This document shows positions 1 through 6,401 of a DNA stretch of 23,342 nucleotides, in pieces (the first letter of the stretch is position 1; every line of letters starts with the position of its first letter). The stretch comes from a virus. Under the pieces are notes generated by a model. The model had not been told where the DNA came from. It searched no databases and saw only the letters and a list, made by a program, of their open reading frames with translations. Made by a program: the position numbers and the translations under genes. The stretch covers positions 1 through 23,342 of the IMG/VR virus record IMGVR_UViG_3300032241_002001; one strand, 5' to 3'.

Positions 1-198
1 TAACACACCTTCAAATGCTATAGTGGCATTGGCAATTAGTTCATCTCTATGACCCACTACATAGTCACTGATGTTATCGCCAGCCCAGAAACGTTTGTTA
101 TCACGTTTCATATTAAAACGAATAGCATCTGCTAGATTGGCTTCTTCATATCCGCCGTCGTCGGCCATTGCGTCTACTGCTGTTTGTTTATCTGACAT
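1..198 (-). CDS. folE: GTP cyclohydrolase I-like protein, N-terminal part (cut by window edge)
   Basis: Only the first 66 residues are in the window; the frame is still open at base 1. The ATG at 198 follows a good ribosome site (GGAG, six bases upstream). The stretch NKRFWAGDNISDY followed by an acidic helix (DELIANATIAFEGVL) resembles, from memory, the N-terminal region of phage-type FolE proteins that precedes the catalytic domain. The catalytic Cys/His residues lie outside the window, so the call rests on the weakest part of the protein. FolE converts GTP to dihydroneopterin triphosphate, the first step of both folate and preQ0 (7-deazaguanine) synthesis. A DpdA-like transglycosylase in the operon just upstream makes the preQ0 role attractive, but that is inference. 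The gene has its own strong promoter at 243-271. Confidence 0.5.
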   Translation of the reverse strand, partial: MSDKQTAVDAMADDGGYEEANLADAIRFNMKRDNKRFWAGDNISDYVVGHRDELIANATIAFEGVL

Positions 199-242
199 TT
201 TTTCTCCGAGTTATAAGGTCGTGGATGACCAGTCTTGTTGCT

Positions 243-271
243 ATTGTAAAGGTTATTTAGGTCTGTGTCAA
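243..271 (-). promoter_or_regulatory. Composite promoter of the folE-like gene: sigma70-type with internal CTAAATA
   Basis: Read on the minus strand, TTGACA (266-271) and TACAAT (243-248) are separated by exactly 17 bases. This is a perfect -35 and a five-of-six -10. Inside the spacer, at 254-260, lies CTAAATA, the late-promoter-like element I recall from T4-like cyanophages. It drives toward the start codon at 198. The same arrangement occurs before the sliding clamp gene. The site lies in the 78-base gap between the acetyltransferase stop (277) and the folE-like start; I see no clear terminator in that gap. Confidence 0.75.
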
Positions 272-276
272 TACGT

Positions 277-909
277 TTAGAAGATTTTAAGTGTAAGACT
301 GGTATCGTCTGATTGTTTACGTTTACCAGAATAAGTTCCTGGAACCTCAATTGATTCGGTAACTGTACTGTCTAGCATGAAGTTGGACCAATCGGCTATG
401 TTTAATTGACTGTCGGGTTTGCCTGGAAAAGTTCCTCTTAGGCCGATACATACGCCCGTACCTAAGGTAGTAAAGCAAAGATACGAAAACGGACTGATAT
501 GACAAAAGTCACCAATGATAACACAATGGCTAATTGCCAGATGATTGGCCAGGGTACAATGATCTCCGACTACAACATCATCGTACACTACATTGAAGTT
601 GTTGACGAAGGTATTGCGTCCGATCTTGACATTGTGCCCAATGTGCGAGTTGGCAGCTACCGCACTAACCCATTTGATATTGCGATCGGCCAAGGTGTCT
701 GCGATTTGTTTTTTAAAAGGTATGCTGGTAACAACGCCCATAAATTGGTGGCTGTCTATCCAGGTTTGATTCTTTGTTGCAACGTCTTCCAAACTAAGAT
801 GCTCACACGGTCTAAGATCTTTAAAATAGTTGTATAAAGTGTGGTTGTGAAATGTGTTGCCTATAAAACACAATGGTAATCCATGATCGTGAATAATGCT
901 GTATTGCAT
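277..909 (-). CDS. Hexapeptide-repeat (left-handed beta-helix) acyltransferase, NeuD/PglD-like
   Basis: A 210-residue protein. Residues about 1-75 look like the small alpha/beta N-terminal domain of NeuD/PglD-type sugar O- or N-acetyltransferases. Residues about 85-185 carry imperfect hexapeptide turns (HIGHNVKIGRNTFVNN, VVVGDHCTLANHLAISH, VIIGDFCHISPF) typical of a left-handed beta-helix. Such enzymes move an acetyl group from acetyl-CoA to an amino- or hydroxy-sugar and usually act as trimers. The ATG shares one base with the TAA of the oxygenase gene upstream, so the two are translationally coupled. With the PLP enzyme, GalE and glycosyltransferase in the same operon, a role in making an acetylated amino sugar is likely; the substrate is unknown. 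It is the last gene of the operon. A paralogous enzyme sits at 14780-15373. Confidence 0.7.
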   Translation of the reverse strand: MQYSIIHDHGLPLCFIGNTFHNHTLYNYFKDLRPCEHLSLEDVATKNQTWIDSHQFMGVVTSIPFKKQIADTLADRNIKWVSAVAANSHIGHNVKIGRNTFVNNFNVVYDDVVVGDHCTLANHLAISHCVIIGDFCHISPFSYLCFTTLGTGVCIGLRGTFPGKPDSQLNIADWSNFMLDSTVTESIEVPGTYSGKRKQSDDTSLTLKIF

Positions 910-1637
910 TAACGATTCTCCTTGCGATCGTATGCACCCACTTCGTCGTCAAACCAATATAGACTACGATGCGGTGGACTGGTAGGTGTGGCATTGCTGT
1001 TGAAATAAAATAAACGTAGCCCGTCACGACTTATGTCTTCAGGACAAGCAATCGGTTTAGGATGCCCGTGTACTAACTTTTCATTGTAGTTCCAAATCAA
1101 CAGACGATTAGGTTTGGGCTCAATAGTATGCAGGCGATTCTTCCTTTCAAAGTCCCAAAATTCTAAACCACCGCCCCACTCGGGTTCCCAAGTCCGGCCT
1201 ATGTATAAAATCATGCTAAGACATCTATTAAGTCCTAGTTGCTCATTCCAGTTGAAGTCTGTGTGCAGTTTAAGACTGTCACCCGGACCACAACGCATGA
1301 GTCCTGCGCCAATTAAGTGTGGATCTGGAATTAGTTTTTTAAGCCCAGTGATATCTTCTAACCAGTTTAAAAATTCACGACTGTTTAGATTCAACACTAG
1401 ATCTCTAATGTGTGGCGAAAATTTAAGATTGTTGCACTCGCGCATGAATGAACCATTGCGGGTAAACTTGCTCCAGACATGTGCCGGTATAGTTTCTATT
1501 TCTTCTTGTATGCCTTGTAACAGATCTTCTGGTAAAAAATCATCAAACGCCAGCCAAGGTACCGGAGTGCCGTGACTATAGTCTACAGCATAATTTTTTG
1601 GATCGTACTTGCTGGTTATGAGATCTATGTCAATCAC
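909..1637 (-). CDS. 2-oxoglutarate/Fe(II)-dependent oxygenase (prolyl-4-hydroxylase-like fold)
   Basis: About 242 residues from the GTG at 1637. The iron-binding set is visible: HTD (His125, Asp127), a distal His in LVHGHPKP (about 190-192), and an Arg in the following DGLRLFYF strand (about 208) that would bind 2-oxoglutarate. The strand EWGGGLEFWDFE between them is typical of P4H-like dioxygenases. These enzymes hydroxylate a carbon of a protein, sugar, base or small molecule using O2 and 2-oxoglutarate. Start choice: the frame also opens at a GTG at 1724, but that overlaps the upstream gene by 95 bases; GTG 1637 overlaps its stop by only eight. Neither has a clear ribosome site and no ATG is available near the N-terminus. 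Substrate unknown; the sugar-gene neighbourhood hints at sugar or glycan modification, but DNA is also conceivable next to a dpdA-like gene. Confidence 0.8.
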   Translation of the reverse strand: MIDIDLITSKYDPKNYAVDYSHGTPVPWLAFDDFLPEDLLQGIQEEIETIPAHVWSKFTRNGSFMRECNNLKFSPHIRDLVLNLNSREFLNWLEDITGLKKLIPDPHLIGAGLMRCGPGDSLKLHTDFNWNEQLGLNRCLSMILYIGRTWEPEWGGGLEFWDFERKNRLHTIEPKPNRLLIWNYNEKLVHGHPKPIACPEDISRDGLRLFYFNSNATPTSPPHRSLYWFDDEVGAYDRKENR

Positions 1638-2544
1638 GAGGTAGTGTTCCGGAGTATAGGTATTTTGCAAAACACAAGCGATTGGTGTTACCGCCACGAT
1701 TGTATTTACTAAACTCTGGCCCACCTAGACCAAATACCACACTCCGGCTGGCTGTCACTCCTAGTTGTTCACAAAATTTTAGCTGTGTCTTGCGCCAAGT
1801 TTCAACATTGTAATCGGCTGTGCAGGTTTTTAGTAGCTGTGATCCTACAGCACATGCTAATCGATTGTTATAATTTGTTTTGTTGTGAACCAACAAGGAA
1901 TCGTCGTCATCTGTGCGTGTAAGGCGCATGCCTATACGCAAATTTGCAACTGGAAAACTTTTGCTTAGGCTAAAGGTAATATCGGTGATACAAGGCCGAT
2001 CAAAGTCAAATTTGATGTCTTGACATATACCAAAAAACGCACAGTCGATCAGGACTGGGATGCCAAGCGCATCGCATTGATCAAGTACGGCCATAGTTTC
2101 AGGATGGATGTCTCCGGTATCGCTGAACGGCATGCTGACTACTACAGCATCACCTGCGGCCAATGTCTCATCTTCAATGTACTTCCATGTGGGAAAATAG
2201 TTGCGCCAGGCCGCTTGATGGTACATGTATTCACCGCGGAAACATCTAAATCTACGAGTAGAATTTTTGAGATAAAACTTGTCAAATGATTCTGTGGTAC
2301 CATTACTAAATGCTGCAATAGGAAATTGATCTAAACCTGACAGTTGGTTAAGTTGGCTGGCCCGAATCCAATCCTGATACTCGGATAAAAAATTATTTTG
2401 AATTTCTAGATCTTGTAAAAATTGTCCTTGGTTGGCCTGATCAAAAATAATATCATACACAGTAGACAACATCTCAGGGTCAATTACACTGGATGCTCCC
2501 CCAAAATTCAAGGTCTTGAGGTTGTTCATTGCTGGTTGGATCAT
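1630..2544 (-). CDS. Fold-type I PLP-dependent aminotransferase-like protein
   Basis: A 304-residue protein with the layout of a fold-type I PLP enzyme. There is a cofactor phosphate-binding stretch AFSNGTTESF (about 78-87), a Pro-rich strand, an Asp in PVLIDCAFFG (Asp167) that would hold the pyridine nitrogen, and SLSKSFPVANLRIG, where Lys195 is the expected Schiff-base lysine. It is shorter than most aminotransferases (usually 350-420 residues), so the small C-terminal domain is reduced. The ATG overlaps the GalE stop as ATGA, and its own stop overlaps the oxygenase start. A role as sugar or amino-acid aminotransferase in the glycan operon fits, but the donor and acceptor cannot be read from sequence. 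Confidence 0.7.
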   Translation of the reverse strand: MIQPAMNNLKTLNFGGASSVIDPEMLSTVYDIIFDQANQGQFLQDLEIQNNFLSEYQDWIRASQLNQLSGLDQFPIAAFSNGTTESFDKFYLKNSTRRFRCFRGEYMYHQAAWRNYFPTWKYIEDETLAAGDAVVVSMPFSDTGDIHPETMAVLDQCDALGIPVLIDCAFFGICQDIKFDFDRPCITDITFSLSKSFPVANLRIGMRLTRTDDDDSLLVHNKTNYNNRLACAVGSQLLKTCTADYNVETWRKTQLKFCEQLGVTASRSVVFGLGGPEFSKYNRGGNTNRLCFAKYLYSGTLPRD

Positions 2545-3494
2545 CGATTATACCAGGCCCAGGCATGAGTGACCATATCTTCTAGACCAAATTGTGGGCG
2601 CCAGCCTGACAAATTTTGAAAACGTTCTGCGCTGGCAGTCAACACTGCTGGGTCGCCTGGTCTTGCCTCTCCATGTAACATGGCAATGTCTTTACCAGTA
2701 ACTTTGGCTGCAGTTTTAACCACTTGTAAATTGCTATGTCCCTGACTGGTTCCAAGATTGTATACGCCCGGCACAATATCTTTTTCTAGTGCTCTAACGT
2801 GGGCTGTAGCCAGATCCTCTACATGGATATAATCACGTACACAGGTACCATCTTCAGTGGGATACTTGTCGCCGTAAAGCGTAAAATCTTTGTTTTCGAT
2901 AACAGATTCTAACACACGGGCAATGATGTGTGTAGCACCAGGCTCTTGCCCGTGTCTAGCTTGGCTGTCGGCACCACACGCATTAAAGTATCTAAAGCTG
3001 ACATAGTCTAAGCTATAGGCCCGTTGATAACTGGCCAACATCCAATCGATCATTAACTTGCTTTGACCGTAAGGACTAATAGGCTCGCACGGATCCGATT
3101 CTTCACACGGAGTCATGATAGGATCACCGTAGGTAGCAGCACTGCTACTAAAGATAAATTTGATGTGTGTTTGTTTTTGGTCTACTAGGAAGTCCAGCAA
3201 GCGTTTGGTCTTGACAAAGTTGTTTTCGTAGTATTCGCTGGGATTCATTAGACTTGGACCAACCAGGCTGGTGCCGGCACAGTGTATGATGGCATCCGGC
3301 TTGAACATGTCAATTGTTGCTAGGCCAACATCGCTGGCAAAGTCGTGAGTACACCACCAGGTGTTGGGCAAGTTCACCAAGCGTTCTGGCGGAGCACGAC
3401 GATCCACTCCTAAGACTTCGTGTCCGGCATCCAATAACTTTAATACAGTTTCTCCGCCAATGTAACCAACAGCACCGGTTACCATCACTTTCAT
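2541..3494 (-). CDS. galE: UDP-glucose 4-epimerase-like NAD-dependent sugar epimerase
   Basis: A 317-residue extended short-chain dehydrogenase. The N-terminal NAD-binding loop is TGAVGYIGG (6-14), followed by an acidic residue after the second strand (GVDRR, Asp31). Catalytic residues appear as SSSAATYG (117-124) and Tyr142/Lys146 in SPYGQSK. FRYFNACGAD and GTCVRDYIHVEDLA are hallmark GalE segments. GalE interconverts UDP-glucose and UDP-galactose, or the N-acetyl forms. The length (about 330-340 usual) and motifs are complete, so the enzyme is probably active. Its ATG overlaps the glycosyltransferase stop and its stop overlaps the PLP-enzyme start, so all three are translationally coupled. 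A substrate other than UDP-glucose, within the GalE/Gne group, cannot be excluded. Confidence 0.88.
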   Translation of the reverse strand: MKVMVTGAVGYIGGETVLKLLDAGHEVLGVDRRAPPERLVNLPNTWWCTHDFASDVGLATIDMFKPDAIIHCAGTSLVGPSLMNPSEYYENNFVKTKRLLDFLVDQKQTHIKFIFSSSAATYGDPIMTPCEESDPCEPISPYGQSKLMIDWMLASYQRAYSLDYVSFRYFNACGADSQARHGQEPGATHIIARVLESVIENKDFTLYGDKYPTEDGTCVRDYIHVEDLATAHVRALEKDIVPGVYNLGTSQGHSNLQVVKTAAKVTGKDIAMLHGEARPGDPAVLTASAERFQNLSGWRPQFGLEDMVTHAWAWYNR

Positions 3495-4696
3495 AGTTCG
3501 ATCTTCCTTACTGGGTATTTGGCCTGGCTCACATGGTCACGATAGCGATTGCCTGCACGATTCCAAGATTCACCTGAGCCCTCTAAGATATCTACAATGC
3601 GATCTACAGTGCCATTGGTCCAATCACTGATCAAGCCCATGTTGTGATGTGGCTCTTCTAGCAACTGTTCTAACTTGGTGTATGCATCGTCTATCGACCA
3701 AGGGACATAAAGCCTGTTTGGATCGTCGGCAAAAGTCTCAGGAAAACTACGATAAGCGGGATACAGCACATTACAGCCAAGTGTGTCAGCTTCTGAGACC
3801 GTGTTAGATACCCAGTCCTGTAAAGCACAATTAAATAGCACACGACTATCGTTAAGCAAATTGTAGTAGTCATTTTTCTTCAAGTTCTCATAAATTTTGA
3901 CCTGGCCTGCTGATTCCAACATTCTGGCACGAGTCACATAGTCAGGATTGTTACTGCGCAAAGGACCACCCTGCATGATAGCAAACTCAATGTCCTTGTG
4001 ACGTCCTTGACTGTGATACATATCAATCAGATCCATAAAGAAACCGGGTTGTTTTTCTTGATCAAAACGTGCCGCAAACGCCACACGAATTTTTCTTTGT
4101 TCAAACGGTCGAATATTTTGCGAGCCACCAATGCGTTCTAACACTTCTGCCTTGCCAAATGCCAATCCTGAAATATTGTAAATAGGAGCAGTCCAACCGG
4201 CAATGCGCATGTGGGCTACCATCTCTTCATTAGAAGCTAATATACCGGTGGCAAATTCATTAACCATTTTCTCATAGAGGCCCATCCACTTAGCCATACC
4301 CCATACATGAACAAAGTCATCAGGATCAATGGCCTGAGCAAGACAACGAACAAAAATACGGGGACGCTGAGCAGGATCGACTTGATCAAGAATATAAGGC
4401 AAGCTCTCGATACCGGGTTGAAACATGTCTTCAAAGTAGATAACATCTTCATTAGTAACATCTCCATTACGCATCATTTGAACCAGGTTCATCATTTGAC
4501 TCATACCAAAGTAGCTGCGGCCGTGTGCATCTAACACCTGTCCTACACTGATACTTTGAGTGTTGTCAATAGTAGTTCCAGGAACAACCACATAGTTGAT
4601 ACCACGCCGTTCAAATACTCTAGCGTTCCATTCAGTTAATTGTAGAGTGTATCGGGCTTCATACGACTCTAAGCCCATGTAGAATAACTTACGCAC
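3491..4696 (-). CDS. GT-B fold glycosyltransferase
   Basis: About 401 residues. The C-terminal half looks like a group 1 GT-B glycosyltransferase: RKIRVAFAARFDQEKQPGFF is the typical strand-loop where the donor domain starts, followed by a strand ending IMQGGPL, LLNDSRVLFNCALQDWVSNTVSEADTLGCN (compare the acidic E and the loop in GT4 donor sites), and a C-terminal helix. The N-terminal half holds a second Rossmann-like domain. The frame is open up to 4861, but the longer form covers most of the upstream 75-residue gene in another frame. GTG at 4696 has AGGA seven bases upstream and overlaps the preceding stop by eight bases; ATG 4678 is the alternative. With GalE directly downstream, a role in transferring a hexose or amino sugar to a glycan is likely. 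Acceptor unknown. Confidence 0.7.
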   Translation of the reverse strand: MRKLFYMGLESYEARYTLQLTEWNARVFERRGINYVVVPGTTIDNTQSISVGQVLDAHGRSYFGMSQMMNLVQMMRNGDVTNEDVIYFEDMFQPGIESLPYILDQVDPAQRPRIFVRCLAQAIDPDDFVHVWGMAKWMGLYEKMVNEFATGILASNEEMVAHMRIAGWTAPIYNISGLAFGKAEVLERIGGSQNIRPFEQRKIRVAFAARFDQEKQPGFFMDLIDMYHSQGRHKDIEFAIMQGGPLRSNNPDYVTRARMLESAGQVKIYENLKKNDYYNLLNDSRVLFNCALQDWVSNTVSEADTLGCNVLYPAYRSFPETFADDPNRLYVPWSIDDAYTKLEQLLEEPHHNMGLISDWTNGTVDRIVDILEGSGESWNRAGNRYRDHVSQAKYPVRKIEL

Positions 4697-4916
4697 GGCG
4701 ATATCCTGAGAATCTACGGCTGTCTTCATCCCACATGTTCTTGGCATTTTTGCCTTGGCTGAACTTGTTGTACTGTTGCCATGCATAACTCTTGAAGTTG
4801 TACACATCTTCTTCTCGAAAGCGGTAGCCATAGTCGACGCAAAATTCCAAATACTTGCCAAGTTCTTCTTGTACAGCCAAAGCTCTAGGGTTTACACGCG
4901 GTTGGGGTTTGCCCAT
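4689..4916 (-). CDS. Small conserved phage protein, unknown function
   Basis: A 75-residue, charged, Tyr- and Arg-rich protein without signal peptide or membrane segment. The stretch DYGYRFREEDVYNFKSYAW and the C-terminal KNMWDEDSRRF resemble, from memory, a small conserved protein of T4-like cyanophages with no assigned role. The ATG has an excellent ribosome site (AAAGGAAA) and sits ten bases after the stop of the previous gene. Its coding frame rules out the longer start of the glycosyltransferase that overlaps it. It is part of the small-gene group that follows the DpdA-like gene, so it could be a partner of that system; this is guilt by association only. Confidence 0.75.
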   Translation of the reverse strand: MGKPQPRVNPRALAVQEELGKYLEFCVDYGYRFREEDVYNFKSYAWQQYNKFSQGKNAKNMWDEDSRRFSGYRRA

Positions 4917-4926
4917 GATGTTTCCT

Positions 4927-5376
4927 TTAAATTACGATTAATTGTGTTGGACGAGTAAGGTTATAACTAATGGAGCATCCGTTCTCGCCGTCTTCGGACA
5001 CTTCGATTACTACATTACGACCAGGATAGCGATCGGCTATCTGTATATATAGGTCATCGGCGATCATCTCGCAACTTTTCCAGTCTAGTTCTAGAACGGA
5101 ACTCGAACCTGAATACAGTGACTCACACCAGCGTTTGAACTGGATAAATTCGATGTCCCTGTCATTGTGGAACACATCGATTGACACCCTGAAATGAAAG
5201 ATATGGCGAGGAGGATTAGCAAGGAACGCGACATCATACTCTCCTGCTGTATTTAATTTAGGATCAGTTGCGGCAGCAGGATAGCAATGAATGCCTTCCT
5301 TGCGGAATGTGACCCAGATCTGACGCTGGGCGGCTTGCATCACACGTTCTGCTGTTTCTCTTTCTGCTTGTATCAT
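4927..5376 (-). CDS. Conserved phage protein, possible T-fold (QueD-like) relative
   Basis: A 149-residue protein that I cannot name with confidence. The core reads PRHIFHFRVSIDVFHNDRDI, then EFIQFKRWCESLY, then a helix (SCEMIADDLYIQIADRYP) and a strand NVVIEVSEDGENGCSISY. This order (His-bearing strand, hairpin, D/E-F..LK helix, long helix, strand with a Glu, final Gly/Cys turn) resembles the T-fold of QueD/6-pyruvoyl-tetrahydropterin synthases, where LHGHSY supplies zinc ligands. Only part of the zinc triad is apparent (HxxH), so the resemblance is weak and activity doubtful. The protein also resembles conserved cyanomyovirus hypothetical proteins. ATGA overlap with the upstream gene shows coupling. 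If it is a QueD relative it would fit between FolE and DpdA in a 7-deazaguanine pathway. Confidence 0.6.
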   Translation of the reverse strand: MIQAERETAERVMQAAQRQIWVTFRKEGIHCYPAAATDPKLNTAGEYDVAFLANPPRHIFHFRVSIDVFHNDRDIEFIQFKRWCESLYSGSSSVLELDWKSCEMIADDLYIQIADRYPGRNVVIEVSEDGENGCSISYNLTRPTQLIVI

Positions 5377-5690
5377 TTTTGTAATAGTTCCATGGTTACG
5401 ATTTTACCGATTGATTCTGCTAGATTTTCTTCAGGAGTCACAATGTGTAGTTTGACGCGATGGTCATCCTTTTTGGGATCATAGTAGCGTGTTTCAATCA
5501 CAGTGCCGCCATTGACCTGTTGCACTTTGAAGTTGATAGGATCTGGAAGATCAATACCGCTGTCACTGCAATCTTCTATTTCGTCAAAATCACGAACGGC
5601 ACGCGATCCACGATTTCTACCTATAACTTTTATTTCAGCATGCCCACCTACTAGGAGGTTGAGCAAGCGTTGTCTTAGCCAATTTTTCAT
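5373..5690 (-). CDS. Conserved hypothetical phage protein
   Basis: A 105-residue protein. Residues 1-14 form a basic amphipathic helix (MKNWLRQRLLNLLV); residues about 53-105 look like a small alpha/beta domain with FKVQQVNGGTVIETRYYD, a strand LHIVTP and a final helix. No catalytic motif is visible. From memory a similar domain occurs in T4-like cyanophages without known function. The ATG overlaps the preceding stop as ATGA. A CTAAATA element at 5712-5718 lies 22 bases before the start, so separate late transcription from here is possible. It belongs to the same small-gene string as the DpdA-like gene. Confidence 0.7.
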   Translation of the reverse strand: MKNWLRQRLLNLLVGGHAEIKVIGRNRGSRAVRDFDEIEDCSDSGIDLPDPINFKVQQVNGGTVIETRYYDPKKDDHRVKLHIVTPEENLAESIGKIVTMELLQK

Positions 5691-6202
5691 TTTATTACTT
5701 CGTCCTTGGTATATTTAGACCAGTCAGTGAACAGGTCTCGATTTTGTAAGTCATGCAGGCTGTGGCACCACACTCCGGGATTTGTTGCTGCAAAATCTTT
5801 GTCATCGATTTTAATAGTTGCGTTGTAGCCATACTGTTTGATGTAAGGAAGTTTAACACTGATCATTGGAATAAAGTTATGAAACTCTACCAGGGCACTT
5901 TCTAATAAGCCTTCTGCTTGTGCATGATCCAGATCCAGCGTACATAACCATCCGGCTTCTAAACAGTCTTGAACCATGACTTCCCAATCGCGCCAGCCAT
6001 CGGCATCGTTGGTATCCAGTGCTGGAAAACTTTGATTGGCACCAAAGTAAATGTGTTCGCAATCGTTGTTCTTTGCTTCTTGCAACACAATTTGCGGATC
6101 TTGTAGACCTACAACAAATAATGTGCGTAGGCCAAAGGCGGCAGTATGTTCTACTTCGGTTCCTATAAAGAAACTTACTTCTTCGTGCCCTACTCTAATC
6201 AT
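5687..6202 (-). CDS. Conserved hypothetical protein of the dpdA neighbourhood
   Basis: About 171 residues from the ATG at 6202; a longer open frame to 6256 would run deep into the upstream gene, whereas ATG 6202 overlaps its stop by only eight bases. The protein has an alpha/beta look: FFIGTEVEHT, a strand TLFVVGLQD, HIYFGANQSF, a strand WLCTLDLDHA, and a C-terminal block KIDDKDFAATNPGVWCHSL. The repeated pattern of strands ending in acidic or His residues suggests an enzyme-like or TIM-barrel-like fold, but I cannot assign a reaction. It recalls a conserved cyanomyovirus protein of unknown role. Its position two genes after the DpdA-like gene, in a coupled string, suggests a related job. Confidence 0.72.
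   Translation of the reverse strand: MIRVGHEEVSFFIGTEVEHTAAFGLRTLFVVGLQDPQIVLQEAKNNDCEHIYFGANQSFPALDTNDADGWRDWEVMVQDCLEAGWLCTLDLDHAQAEGLLESALVEFHNFIPMISVKLPYIKQYGYNATIKIDDKDFAATNPGVWCHSLHDLQNRDLFTDWSKYTKDEVIK
5712..5718 (-). promoter_or_regulatory. CTAAATA element inside a coding region (possible late promoter)
   Basis: Minus-strand CTAAATA within the last codons of the 5687-6202 gene, 22 bases before the ATG of the next gene at 5690. No sigma70-like -35/-10 pair accompanies it, unlike the two composite promoters. It may be a late promoter or a chance match in coding sequence. Confidence 0.3.
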
Positions 6203-6401
6203 TTTGTTCAGTTGTGTAATGGGTTGAAGGATTATGGTCTTGTTTAAGTTTAACAAGTTGCGTCTTTAATTGCAACCTTTGTTTCTTCAAATTGTTCAAT
6301 TCGACATCATCGAATACACCAGTTGACTCCAAACCGTCAATGCGTTTATTCAGGGCCTGATGCGCTTGTTCTAAATGATGAATTCGGCGTTCCCAGGTCA
6401 T
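6195..6401 (-). CDS. Small coiled-coil protein, DUF465/YdcH-like
   Basis: A 68-residue protein, almost all helix. It has the DUF465 signature: a first helix with LEQAHQALNKRIDGLE, a turn GVFDDVELNNLKKQRLQLK and a second helix. DUF465 (YdcH) proteins are small helical hairpins found widely in proteobacteria, of unclear function. The ATG overlaps the stop of the DpdA-like gene as ATGA, and its stop overlaps the start of the next gene. It could act as an adaptor or oligomerisation piece for the neighbouring enzymes; no direct evidence. Confidence 0.65.
   Translation of the reverse strand: MTWERRIHHLEQAHQALNKRIDGLESTGVFDDVELNNLKKQRLQLKTQLVKLKQDHNPSTHYTTEQND

Noticed and set aside
499-837. Plus-strand open frame inside the acetyltransferase gene
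   Set aside because: A shadow of the real minus-strand gene with no ribosome site or family signal; the same holds for the other plus-strand frames in minus-strand genes.
3491-4861. 456-residue version of the glycosyltransferase
   Set aside because: Its first 55 residues overlap a clear small gene (4689-4916) in another frame, look non-protein-like and lack a ribosome site; GTG 4696 has AGGA at the right distance.
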